A program made the translations under genes and the position numbers. Shown in pieces: positions 25,784-32,897 of a DNA stretch of 64,000 nucleotides (its first letter is position 1; every line of letters starts with the position of its first letter). Source of the stretch: Streptomyces ficellus (GTDB lineage: Bacteria; Actinomycetota; Actinomycetes; Streptomycetales; Streptomycetaceae); NCBI RefSeq assembly GCF_030406405.1, contig NZ_JAUEPL010000016.1, positions 1 to 64,000 of the forward strand. Direction: 5' to 3'. A model generated the notes under the pieces. That model worked only from the letters and a program-made list of their open reading frames with translations, was not told the DNA's origin and did no database searches.

Positions 25784-26698
25784 GTGGCGAACCTGGTCTA
25801 CAAGCGGGTCTCGACCGACCAGCAGTCCACCGCCCGGCAGGACCTCGTCCTGGCCGAGGCCGGGATCGAGGACCCGGTCGTCTTCGAAGAGGACCCGGGA
25901 ACCTCCAGCCGCCTCCACCCGCTCCAGCGCCCGAAGTTCGGCGAGCTGCTGACCTACGCGCGGCCGGGCGACACCGTGCACATCTCCGAGATGTTCCGCC
26001 TCGTGCGCGGCAACCAGCACATCCTCGACGTGCTCGACGTCCTGCACCGCGACCGCCTCGCGCTGCGAATCCACGACGGCGCGTTCTCCGCGATGGACCT
26101 CACCGCCCGCCACCCCCGCACCGGCGAGCTGCTGTCCACCGTGAAGTTCATGGTGCAGACCCTCGCCGCCGGCGAACTCCAGCGCGACCTGCAGCGCGAG
26201 CTGACCTACGACGGACTGCGCGCCGCCGAGGCCAAGGGCAGCAAGGGCGGAAGACGCCCCGCCGTGGCGGCCGCGAAGACCGACGATGTCCGCACGGCGT
26301 ACCTGGAAGGCCGCTCGATCGCCGCCCTGGCCCGCGACCACCGGGTCAGCCGCGGCGCGATCCGTACGGCCGTCGCCGACCTCCTGCCCGACCGCTCCGC
26401 CGCCGAGGAGGACGCGGCCGCCCCGGAGTTGCCGGTCACCCTCGACATGCCGGGCAAGGTCGCCGACTACCTCCGCACCGCGGAGCTGGAGCCCGCCGAG
26501 CGGGCCGCGCTCGACCAGGGCGTGACCGTACGGCGCGGCCAGAACTACACCCTGCGCGTCAGCGCCGTCCCCGCCGTGCACCATCAGCTCCTCGCCCGCT
26601 GCCAGCCGCTCGACGGCGGCCAGGGTCTCCCCGCAGTCCCGGCACAGCGCAAGGCCCGCCGAGAGTACGAGAACCGGGTCAGCGCACTCACTCCCTGA
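25784..26698 (+). CDS. tnpR: Serine resolvase TnpR with C-terminal extension
   Basis: A 304-residue serine recombinase. The catalytic motif YKRVSTDQQS is at residues 6-15 with the nucleophile Ser about residue 10, followed by the MFRLVRGNQ and GELLSTVKFMVQTLAAGELQRDL regions of the resolvase fold and a C-terminal helix-turn-helix (GRSIAALARDHRVSRGAIRTAV). About 110 extra residues follow, unlike the ~185-residue classical Tn3 resolvases; their role is unknown. I prefer GTG 25784, eight bases after GGAAGGGG, over ATG 25748. It should resolve cointegrates at the adjacent res. Confidence 0.88.
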   Translation: MANLVYKRVSTDQQSTARQDLVLAEAGIEDPVVFEEDPGTSSRLHPLQRPKFGELLTYARPGDTVHISEMFRLVRGNQHILDVLDVLHRDRLALRIHDGAFSAMDLTARHPRTGELLSTVKFMVQTLAAGELQRDLQRELTYDGLRAAEAKGSKGGRRPAVAAAKTDDVRTAYLEGRSIAALARDHRVSRGAIRTAVADLLPDRSAAEEDAAAPELPVTLDMPGKVADYLRTAELEPAERAALDQGVTVRRGQNYTLRVSAVPAVHHQLLARCQPLDGGQGLPAVPAQRKARREYENRVSALTP

Positions 26699-26747
26699 CC
26701 ATGATCGTTCTCAGCGCCAACCGCTGTACCGATGTTCCCCGAGGCCG
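26699..26747 (-). repeat. Right terminal inverted repeat of the Tn3-family element
   Basis: Inverted copy of 19285-19333, starting immediately after the tnpR stop codon (26696-26698). The CCCC corresponding to the classical tip is at 26737-26740. Confidence 0.9.
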
Positions 26748-26754
26748 CCGAGGC

Positions 26755-26858
26755 CCGCGAGTTCGCAAAAACTGAAGGCACTTCGGTGCGAACTCAAGGG
26801 TCTGTCGCCCTGATGTCAGGGGTAGGCCCGTGGGTTCGCGGTGAAGTCGCGGGGTCGG
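26755..26858 (+). repeat. Recombinase-associated direct repeat, copy A
   Basis: A 104-bp segment homologous to 28210-28314 in the same orientation. The best-conserved ends are CCGCGAGTTCGC...ACTGAAGG and TGGGTTCGYGGTGAAGTYGC followed by GGGGTCGG, with a less conserved middle. Copy A also holds inverted repeats GTTCGCA/TGCGAAC (26761-26793) and CCCTGA/TCAGGG. It overlaps the 3' end of the LysR gene and begins 8 bp after the transposon end. Confidence 0.75.
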
Positions 26859-27735
26859 GCTTGGTGAATACTTGCCGGCTGTGCACGAGCAGTTCTCGCA
26901 TCCCTGGGCTGTACGTGTTCTTCCAGATCAGGGCGAGCAATGCGGGTGTATCGACATCATCGATGGTGCGGGCGGTGAGCCGGTCGCGGTAGCTCGCGGC
27001 CATGGAGTCGCTGAGGACGGCGACGGCGAGCCCGCGGGCGGCGAGGGCGGCAATGGCGTCCGCGGCGCTGGCCTGCAGAGTGATCGCGGGTTGGAGGCTC
27101 TGTGCGGCGCAGGCCTGGTCGAATACCGTGCGCAGGCCGGTGCCGGGCGGCATGCACACGATCGGGTAGGCGATCAGGTCGCGCAGGGTGACCCGCCGCT
27201 GTTTCGCCAAAGGGTGCCCGGCCGGGACTGCCGCGACGAGCCGCTCGCTGATGATGGTCAGCGCGTCCAGTCCGTCGGGTGTGGCGGTTGCTGCCCCGAT
27301 GAGTGCCAGGTCGACGGTGCCGGTGCGCACCCCCTTGATGAGCCGGTCGGAGCTGTCCTCCAGCAGCGAGATCTCCACACCGGGATGTGCCTGGTGGAAC
27401 GCGGCGAGGGCGTCGAATAGCGGGGTGAGGGTGCAGCCGATGACCATCCCGACGGTGATGTGCCCCCGGATCAGGTCGGTCACCTCGCCCACCGCCTGGC
27501 CGACTGCCTCAGCGGCGGCTACTGCGACGCGTGCGTGTTCGAGTGCGGCCTTTCCCGCGACGGTGAGGGTGACGGTGCGGGCCGACCGGTCGAACAGCTC
27601 GGCTCCGAGTTCCCGTTCCAGCTGGCGGATCTGGGCGCTGACGCCGGACTGGCTGATGTGCACCCGCTCGGCTGCCCGGGTGAAGTTCTGCTCCTCGGCG
27701 ACCGCGATGAAGTACTCCAGCTGCCTCAGCTCCAT
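26794..27735 (-). CDS. LysR family transcriptional regulator
   Basis: A 313-residue LysR-type regulator: winged helix at 1-60 (MELRQLEYFIAVAEEQNFTRAAERVHISQSGVSAQIRQLE read in parts) and an effector-binding domain to about residue 295. It is divergent from the NTF2-like gene, with an inverted repeat in the shared 98-bp region. Its last ~20 residues (DPATSPRTH and following) lie within direct repeat copy A and match the tail of the recombinase at 28283-29893, so the natural C-terminus was probably replaced by recombination. Start ATG 27735. Confidence 0.88.
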   Translation of the reverse strand: MELRQLEYFIAVAEEQNFTRAAERVHISQSGVSAQIRQLERELGAELFDRSARTVTLTVAGKAALEHARVAVAAAEAVGQAVGEVTDLIRGHITVGMVIGCTLTPLFDALAAFHQAHPGVEISLLEDSSDRLIKGVRTGTVDLALIGAATATPDGLDALTIISERLVAAVPAGHPLAKQRRVTLRDLIAYPIVCMPPGTGLRTVFDQACAAQSLQPAITLQASAADAIAALAARGLAVAVLSDSMAASYRDRLTARTIDDVDTPALLALIWKNTYSPGMRELLVHSRQVFTKPDPATSPRTHGPTPDIRATDP

Positions 27736-27753
27736 GACTGCAGATTCTAGTTT

Positions 27754-27781
27754 CCAGAAGATTCATCTGTTGGAATTCTGG
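27754..27781. promoter_or_regulatory. Candidate LysR operator
   Basis: CCAGAA (27754-27759) and TTCTGG (27776-27781) form a perfect 6-bp inverted repeat separated by 16 bases, in the region between the LysR gene and the NTF2-like gene it probably controls. Confidence 0.5.
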
Positions 27782-27833
27782 CCAGTCGGCGGCCACGCTG
27801 GGAAGCGTCGAAGCCCGACGTCAGGAGGAACTC

Positions 27834-28199
27834 ATGCCGGAGTACGAGAAGGCCATGCGGCCCGAGGACATCACCCGCTTGTTCGTCGAACGATCCAACG
27901 CCGGTGACGCGGCCGGGGTCGCCGCACTTTACGAAGAGGGCGCGGTGATGGCCTACCCACCCGGCGACCAGACGGTGGGCCGGGAGGCGATTCGTGCGCT
28001 GTGGGAGAAGGTGCTGGCCAACCGTCCCCGTTTCGAGCAGGAACAGCCGCTGCCGACGGTGATCAGTGGCGACATCGCCCTCACCTCGACTCCTCCGAAG
28101 GACGGGGCCGGTGCCCGGGCACAGGTCGTCCGGCGCCAGCCTGATGGAAGCTGGCTGCGCCTGCTCGACCAGCCCGAGTTCGTCCCACCCACCCGCTGA
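27834..28199 (+). CDS. NTF2/SnoaL-like domain protein
   Basis: A 121-residue protein with the cone-shaped NTF2/SnoaL-like fold pattern: ITRLFVERSNAGDAAGVAALYEEGAVMAYPPGDQTVGREAIRALWEKVLANRP (seen in order at about 13-66). These proteins can be isomerases, cyclases or ligand binders; no catalytic assignment is possible here. It is divergent from the LysR gene and is probably its target. The gene ends 10 bp before direct repeat copy B, so the LysR/NTF2 pair is the whole content between the two repeat copies. Start ATG 27834. Confidence 0.75.
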   Translation: MPEYEKAMRPEDITRLFVERSNAGDAAGVAALYEEGAVMAYPPGDQTVGREAIRALWEKVLANRPRFEQEQPLPTVISGDIALTSTPPKDGAGARAQVVRRQPDGSWLRLLDQPEFVPPTR

Positions 28200-28209
28200 C
28201 CCCTCGCCT

Positions 28210-28314
28210 CCGCGAGTTCGCGGAACTGAAGGCTGTTGGGCGTGGCCCCGAGAGGTCGGTGCCCTCAGTGTCAAGGAGTTGATCAGTGGGTTCGTGGTGA
28301 AGTTGCGGGGTCGG
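28210..28314 (+). repeat. Recombinase-associated direct repeat, copy B
   Basis: Homologue of 26755-26858, same orientation, roughly three quarters identical by eye. Its right part encodes the last residues (DPATSPRTH) of the tyrosine recombinase, the usual position for the recombination site of a self-encoded integrase-like element. Confidence 0.75.
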
Positions 28315-29893
28315 TTTCCAGGGGCCGTTCCATGAGAGCGCGAGCGGAGCTCGAGTAGCGGATCGCAGTCTTCTCGTCGAGGCCGAAGACCTCCGCGAGG
28401 TGGAGAGGGTCGGGGCCTTTGACCATGGCCTCTTCGAGTTGGCGGTCGACGCGGAGCCGCTCCAAGGTCGCGTCCTGTCCGCGCATCGGAGCGCTGATCC
28501 AGTGGTTGCTGGCGCGGCCGGTCGTGTTGGCGGTCTGGTTGTTGATCAGCAGGTGGAGGTTCGCTGTGTTCGGCCACCGGTTTCGCCGGTGCTCCAGCCA
28601 GTCCAGCAGCACCTTCATGGTGAGGTCGTCGAGCGGGCGGACGCGTCCGGCGATGGTCAGCCGGCGGTTGCCGAGGTCCGCGTCGTCGAGCATGAGGTTG
28701 GCGATCTGGGCGACCCGGGCGGCGTGGACCGCCGCGAGGGCGAGGATGAGCCGCGTCGCCGGGGTGGTGGCCGCCGCGACGGAGCGGTCGACCTGTTCGG
28801 GGACGAGTGGTTGCAGCACGGCGTACTCGTATTGCCCAACCTTGATCCGGCTGGTGGGGTTGCGGAAGATCAGTCCGTTCCGCTTGGCCCAGGAGAACAG
28901 GGAGCGCAGGGCGACGTGTTGGTCGTGGCGCTGGTGGCCGTGCAGTGTCTTGATGTAGGCGAGGACGTCGTCGCGGGTAACTTCCCGCAGGTGGTCGTAG
29001 GGGTTCGACCATTCCAGCAGGGCCGGGCGGACTCGGTTGAGGTAGAGCCACACCGTGCCTTCCCGTCGCGGGAGGCTGCGGGGGCCGCCGTTGCGCAGGA
29101 TATGGGTCCAGCGCTCGGCCTCCGAGCGGATGCCGGGTGCGAGACCCTCCAGCCTCTCGGCGAGCCAGTGTTCGAAGGAGGGTTCGCTGTCGTCCTCGAA
29201 GATCCCCATCTCGTCCAGGACCGTGACGGTGTGGCCGACCGGCAGGTCCAGGGCCCGCAGCGGGGCGACGATCTCCGTGTGCCGGATGACGTCGCCCTCG
29301 ACGTAGCCGGTGAGGACGAGGGCCAGGCCGCGGTTGACGGCGAAGCGGATGTTGCGTCCCCAGCCGCGGGTCTCGGCGAGCCGGTGGGCAAGGTACTTTG
29401 CCCAGGCCAGCCACGGGCTGGCCAGGTCGGCGTCGGCCAGGGCGAGCCAGCTGTAGTCACGGGGGATCTGTGCGAACAGCGGTAGCTGCCGCCAGCCGGG
29501 ATCCGGACGCCGGGCCGGTGCAGGAGGCGGCTTGCGCGGGGCTCCCCGCCGTCCTCCGCGCGTCCGAGCTGCGGGGGTCGGTCTTCTGCGGTAGTGCATC
29601 CCGGCGAAGAACAGTTGGTGATGTCGGACGGCGGCGAGCCGGTCCCGCACGTCCCTCTCGTCCGTGGGCTGGCCGACGACGGCCTTCGCACTGAGGCGGG
29701 CCTGGCACCAGCACAGGCGGCAGTAGTTCCACTTCAGCGGCTGGACGCGGCGGCAGCCGATGCATGCGGCCGCGTCGTGGCCGCGGCCGAACATGTAGCA
29801 GGTGGGGCAGAGGCGGCCGCTGAAGTTTCCCCAGGCCAGGCAGCTGTCGCAGGAGTCGGTGGGTTTGACGTAGCCCTTCGGGAACCGTGCCAC
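28283..29893 (-). CDS. Large tyrosine recombinase with N-terminal zinc fingers (TnpB-like)
   Basis: A 536-residue protein. The N-terminus has four CxxC-type pairs (CDSC, CPTC, CIGC, CRLC within the first 65 residues), suggesting zinc ribbons; a basic Pro-rich linker follows; then a core-binding domain (about 230-340) and a degenerate phage-integrase catalytic domain with AARVAQIANLML (Arg I region), LERLRVDRQLEEA and a C-terminal Tyr in DEKTAIRYSSSAR. It corresponds to the long recombinase of actinobacterial paired-recombinase modules. The final residues are encoded inside repeat copy B. Start GTG 29893, four bases after the XRE stop, indicates translational coupling. Confidence 0.8.
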   Translation of the reverse strand: MARFPKGYVKPTDSCDSCLAWGNFSGRLCPTCYMFGRGHDAAACIGCRRVQPLKWNYCRLCWCQARLSAKAVVGQPTDERDVRDRLAAVRHHQLFFAGMHYRRRPTPAARTRGGRRGAPRKPPPAPARRPDPGWRQLPLFAQIPRDYSWLALADADLASPWLAWAKYLAHRLAETRGWGRNIRFAVNRGLALVLTGYVEGDVIRHTEIVAPLRALDLPVGHTVTVLDEMGIFEDDSEPSFEHWLAERLEGLAPGIRSEAERWTHILRNGGPRSLPRREGTVWLYLNRVRPALLEWSNPYDHLREVTRDDVLAYIKTLHGHQRHDQHVALRSLFSWAKRNGLIFRNPTSRIKVGQYEYAVLQPLVPEQVDRSVAAATTPATRLILALAAVHAARVAQIANLMLDDADLGNRRLTIAGRVRPLDDLTMKVLLDWLEHRRNRWPNTANLHLLINNQTANTTGRASNHWISAPMRGQDATLERLRVDRQLEEAMVKGPDPLHLAEVFGLDEKTAIRYSSSARALMERPLETDPATSPRTH

Positions 29894-29897
29894 CGGA

Positions 29898-30230
29898 TCA
29901 CTCCGGCGGGAGCGACCGGCCGTCCCGGCGCTTGGGGACCACCTTCGGTGCGGCGGTTCCCGCGCCGACCGCGGCCCGTTCCGTCTCCTCTGCCTGGCCA
30001 GGGCGGCGGACCTTCTCCGGTTCGGGGATCAGCAGGTCTCCGATCTCGCAGCCGAGGACCACGCAGATGACGTCCAGGTCCTCCAGCTTGAGCGAGACCG
30101 GCTGGCCGGACCACAGCCCGGACATCTTGCCGGCCGAGATCACCAGGCCGTGCTCGGCCAGGCTCCGCTGGAGCTCGGAAGCCTTCCAGATGCCCTTGTT
30201 CGCGGCGGTCAGCCGCAGGTTCCACCTCAT
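29898..30230 (-). CDS. Small XRE-family protein coupled to the recombinases
   Basis: A 110-residue protein with a Cro/C1-type helix-turn-helix (ASELQRSLAEHGLVISAGKMSGLWSG, about 18-43) followed by LKLEDLDVICVVLGCEIGDLLIPE and a basic tail. Its ATG (30230) overlaps the TGA of the upstream recombinase (ATGA), and it is followed four bases later by the second recombinase, so the three proteins are made from one message in fixed proportion. It may act as a directionality factor or as the module's repressor; this is inference. Start by overlap and family. Confidence 0.8.
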   Translation of the reverse strand: MRWNLRLTAANKGIWKASELQRSLAEHGLVISAGKMSGLWSGQPVSLKLEDLDVICVVLGCEIGDLLIPEPEKVRRPGQAEETERAAVGAGTAAPKVVPKRRDGRSLPPE

Positions 30231-31351
30231 CGGGCCAGTCCTTCCAGCCGCTTCGCGGCCCGTTCCATCCCGGCGGCCCAGGCGTCCTCGACCCGGGTCT
30301 GCTGCACGTGGATATACCGCATGGTCGTGGCGATCCAGGAATGTCCTAAGACCTCCTGGATTGCGAGCAAGTCCGGCCCGTTTCCGTAGAGTTGGGACGC
30401 GCAGAAATGCGGCAGGACGTGCGGTGTCAACCTGTCCGTCCAGCTCGGCAGATGAGCCTGGACCGCGTTGTCGAGCCCGTTGCGCAGGGCGTCGTCGCCG
30501 ACCCGGCGGGCGGAGCCGTCGGTGTTCTTGCGCTCGGAGGGGAACAGCGGGGCACCAGGGCGAGTGTGATCGTCGTCGAACTGGCCCCACACGTCCTCGA
30601 TGAACCACCGCAGTGTCCGGTCGGCGCCGTTGATCAGCGGAATCATCCGCTCGCGCGGTCCAGAGCCGCGGGCCCCCTTGCCGTGGCGGACGTGGAGCTT
30701 GCCGAAGCGGCCCAGGTCCCACTTGATGTCGTCCAGGTCGAGCCCACACGCCTCGCTCACCCGCAGGCCGACCTGGGACATCAACTTCGAGGCGGTGTAG
30801 TTCCGGGCGGTCGGGGCGAACTTCCGGCAGGTGGCCAGCTCGCCGCCCCACCCAGTGAACAACGTCTCGATCTCCGGCTCACTCGGCGGGATCCGCAGCT
30901 GGGCGTCCTTGGCCCCGCGCGGCCGGTTCATCTCGTCGATCGGGCACTCGACCACCCGGCCGGTCATCCGGTGGATCTCGACCTTGTGCCGCAGCTCCAG
31001 GAACATGAAGTACGTGCTCAGCGCCTGCGACCGGCCCAGCCGGGTGCCGCTGGGCGAGTGCCGCAGAACCTTCCCGAAGTACACGTCCGCGTCAGCGGGC
31101 TCCATGTCCCACAAGGGCCGGCCAAACCAGGTCCTGATCTGATCCAGGTGACCGACGTCCCCGCGGATCGTGCCGTCCGCCAGCCCCGCCGAGGCCCGTG
31201 CGAGGACGAACCCGGACAGCACATCGGTCTCGAACCGCTCCAGCTCCTCCGCCGACGCGGGCGTCCAGTGCTCACGCAGGTCCCGTACAACTGCCAGCGC
31301 CGCCAACCCGAGCCCCCTCACCTTCAGCCCGACTGTGGATCGGTCGGACAT
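30227..31351 (-). CDS. Tyrosine recombinase (TnpA-like) lacking catalytic Arg II
   Basis: A 374-residue site-specific recombinase with a SAM-like core-binding domain (about 35-130) and a catalytic domain. Arg I is in QVGLRVSEACGLDLDDI; the C-terminal block LTPHVLPHFCASQLYGNG, then LAIQEVLGHSWIATTMRYIHV contains the His and the nucleophile Tyr. The canonical HxLRH here reads HVLPH: the second catalytic Arg is Pro314 (codon at 30410-30412, CCG instead of a CGN). Strand cleavage should be impaired, so the protein may be inactive or serve as an architectural partner. Start ATG 31351. Confidence 0.85.
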   Translation of the reverse strand: MSDRSTVGLKVRGLGLAALAVVRDLREHWTPASAEELERFETDVLSGFVLARASAGLADGTIRGDVGHLDQIRTWFGRPLWDMEPADADVYFGKVLRHSPSGTRLGRSQALSTYFMFLELRHKVEIHRMTGRVVECPIDEMNRPRGAKDAQLRIPPSEPEIETLFTGWGGELATCRKFAPTARNYTASKLMSQVGLRVSEACGLDLDDIKWDLGRFGKLHVRHGKGARGSGPRERMIPLINGADRTLRWFIEDVWGQFDDDHTRPGAPLFPSERKNTDGSARRVGDDALRNGLDNAVQAHLPSWTDRLTPHVLPHFCASQLYGNGPDLLAIQEVLGHSWIATTMRYIHVQQTRVEDAWAAGMERAAKRLEGLAR

Positions 31352-31563
31352 AGTGAGAACGCTTCAAGAATCCCGAAGTTACGTCATGAGACCTCAGGTC
31401 ACCCGAAGGGGGAACAACCCCCTGGCCACGGGTACGGAGACTTAGCGGGGCTCAGGGAAACCCAAGGGATGTCGCACAATCCTGCCGTTCTGGGAGAGCG
31501 CACGATTTCGTGCCATACATCCGATGTTAGGCCGGTAGTCAGGCTCTGCGGCTACGCCCGCTG
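31352..31563. promoter_or_regulatory. Upstream region of the recombinase operon
   Basis: No gene is seen. It contains an 11-bp palindrome GACCTCAGGTC at 31390-31400 and two CCCGAAG direct repeats (around 31373 and 31403), possible binding sites for the XRE protein or a recombinase. The outer edge of the module probably lies here. Confidence 0.3.
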
Positions 31564-31618
31564 CTCGGCCGACTCCTCGTAGGAGAACCGGGCGAGCGGG
31601 GCCTCGCGCTGGAAGACG
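31564..31618 (-). pseudogene. 3'-end remnant of an FMN-reductase-like gene
   Basis: These 55 bp match 33379-33433, the 3' end of the intact reductase gene, at 49 positions. In the minus frame they read VFQREAPLARFSYEESAEQ against FFQHEAPLARFPYEKPAEE. The rest of the copy is missing, and an Rhs remnant follows directly. Confidence 0.6.
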
Positions 31619-31630
31619 GATCCTGCCCGC

Positions 31631-31903
31631 ACCGCATTCCAGGTCACCAAGCACGCCTGCGACAAGCACGGGAGGCTCGTCGAGGTCACGGATCCGTCAG
31701 GGGTGAAGTGGACGTACACGTACGACGTCCGCGGCCGTCAGATCGAGGCCAACGACCCCGACAAGGGGCGGACCAAGTCGACGTACGACACTGGTGAGCG
31801 CGTCACGGACGTGCTGGACGCGCGTGGGGTGTCGCTGCACACGGACTTCGATGCGTTGGGCCGTCGTACCGCCCTCAAGAACGGCACTGCCCGCGTCACC
31901 GGG
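31631..31903 (+). pseudogene. Rhs / YD-repeat protein remnant
   Basis: In frame from 31631 the translation carries repeated YD-type units: DKHGRLVEVTDPSGVKWTYT, YDVRGRQIEANDPDKGRTKS, TYDTGERVTDVLDARG and FDALGRRTAL. These are Rhs-family YD repeats, which in the intact protein form a large shell around a C-terminal toxin. Both the N-terminal bulk and the toxin-carrying C-terminus are absent and the frame runs out after about 90 residues, so this is debris of a polymorphic toxin gene. Confidence 0.75.
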
Positions 31904-31994
31904 ATGGTGGACCCGCCGAGCAAAATGATCCCGCCAGCCCGGTACGGGGCCCGTTCCAGGAGCTGGACGGACGGCGAGTGTGTAAGGGATGTTG

Positions 31995-32405
31995 ATGCAG
32001 TACGCGGAAGAGCGGTCCTCCGCTGGGATGCCCCGCGTCCGGCAACGAGTGGGGCGCTGCCTGCTGACGTACGTCCTCCTCCATGCGGTGGCGTGGGTGA
32101 TCATCGGCCTGCTGGCGCCCTGGGCGGAATCCTTCGGGCACGTCATGATGGTCGGCCTTGGCATGCTGGCGCTCGTCGGTACGCCCACGCTGCTGCTCGC
32201 GATCGGCGCGGGCCTCGCGCACAAGCGCATGGAGCCTGGTCGGTTCCGGGGCGCGTTGGTGGCGCCGATGCTGGTGTTCACGTTTCCCTGCCTGGCGGCC
32301 AGCACGGCTGAGCCCCTGCTGTTCCAGATCATGGTCCAGCTCGCGTTCATCTGCTACCTGATGCCAGTACCACTCGTGCCTGAGAAATGGGTGGGACGGG
32401 CCTAG
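31995..32405 (+). CDS. Small four-helix membrane protein, possible Rhs-linked immunity
   Basis: A 136-residue integral membrane protein with four predicted helices (about 23-45, 48-70, 85-105, 108-128). There is no recognisable family. ATG 31995 is five bases after AAGGGA; ATG 31989 is in the same frame but too close to it. Its position just behind an Rhs remnant, together with the next gene, is where immunity proteins to Rhs C-terminal toxins are normally found, and membrane-spanning immunity proteins are known for toxins that act at the membrane. This assignment is contextual only. Confidence 0.5.
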   Translation: MQYAEERSSAGMPRVRQRVGRCLLTYVLLHAVAWVIIGLLAPWAESFGHVMMVGLGMLALVGTPTLLLAIGAGLAHKRMEPGRFRGALVAPMLVFTFPCLAASTAEPLLFQIMVQLAFICYLMPVPLVPEKWVGRA

Positions 32406-32471
32406 GACCTGTCGTCAAAGTGTGATCGTCTTTTCGGTCTCCTTCGAACGGGGCACGATCATCATGGGCTG

Positions 32472-32882
32472 ATGAGTAGATACACAGAGGTCATCGTCCT
32501 GGCGCGAAGGGCTGAAGAGGTCATGGAACCCCTCACCCGCCCGGACGAGGACCGGGACTGGCACCAGTGCTTCACGCGTGTGGACGACGGCATGTTCGAC
32601 GGGTCGCGCATGCCGTCCGATGAGTGTTACGCGTGGGTTGTCCAGTTCATCCGCCACAACTGGCGCGGGTTGCTGAGCCACCTGGAATCTCTGGCATGGC
32701 CGGATCCGCACTCCGTCCAAGTCCTCGTTCGCGACGAGGACGACGACTGCTTCGGCCTTTGGATGATCTACGACGGCAAACTGGTCGAGGTATCGCTGCC
32801 GCGCACCGAACGAGAGCCGTTCTCAGCATCCGTTACCGGAGTTCTTTCTCGGACTGACCGTCACGCCGGAGAGTCTCTCTAA
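32472..32882 (+). CDS. Small acidic conserved protein, candidate Rhs immunity protein
   Basis: A 136-residue soluble acidic protein (RPDEDRDWHQCFTRVDDGMF, WVVQFIRHNWRGLLSHLESL, VQVLVRDEDDDCFGLWMIYD). I know similar Streptomyces proteins as uncharacterised ORFs near Rhs genes; the compact alpha/beta composition and acidic surface fit an immunity protein but there is no direct evidence. A 7-bp inverted repeat (TGATCGT 32423-32429 / ACGATCA 32455-32461) lies just upstream and may be a terminator or an old insertion-sequence end. Start ATG 32472. Confidence 0.6.
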   Translation: MSRYTEVIVLARRAEEVMEPLTRPDEDRDWHQCFTRVDDGMFDGSRMPSDECYAWVVQFIRHNWRGLLSHLESLAWPDPHSVQVLVRDEDDDCFGLWMIYDGKLVEVSLPRTEREPFSASVTGVLSRTDRHAGESL

Positions 32883-32897
32883 GGGTGGTTTCGACTG

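Larger units (their letters stand above)
19285..26747. mobile_element. Tn3-family transposon with exporter/PaiB/B3-4/XRE-cupin passengers
   Basis: About 7.46 kb bounded by 49-bp perfect inverted repeats. It contains a full-length Tn3-type transposase gene, a res-like recombination site, a long serine resolvase and one compact passenger unit (B3/4 protein, PaiB-like protein, EamA exporter, divergent XRE-cupin regulator). The passengers lie between tnpA and res/tnpR. No direct 5-bp target duplication is seen: outside the repeats the sequences are TCATC and CCGAG. This suggests that one flank was rearranged after insertion; the right flank is the start of a tyrosine-recombinase-associated repeat. 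Confidence 0.85.
26755..31351. mobile_element. Tyrosine-recombinase module with repeat-bracketed LysR/NTF2 cassette
   Basis: Two direct repeats (A and B) flank a 1.35-kb LysR/NTF2 pair, and next to copy B lie three overlapping or nearly abutting genes on the minus strand: recombinase, XRE protein, zinc-finger recombinase. The layout resembles Tn554-type or multi-recombinase elements in which the long recombinases act on sites at the element edge. The far boundary beyond 31351 is not resolved; I found no third copy of the repeat there. Confidence 0.5.
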
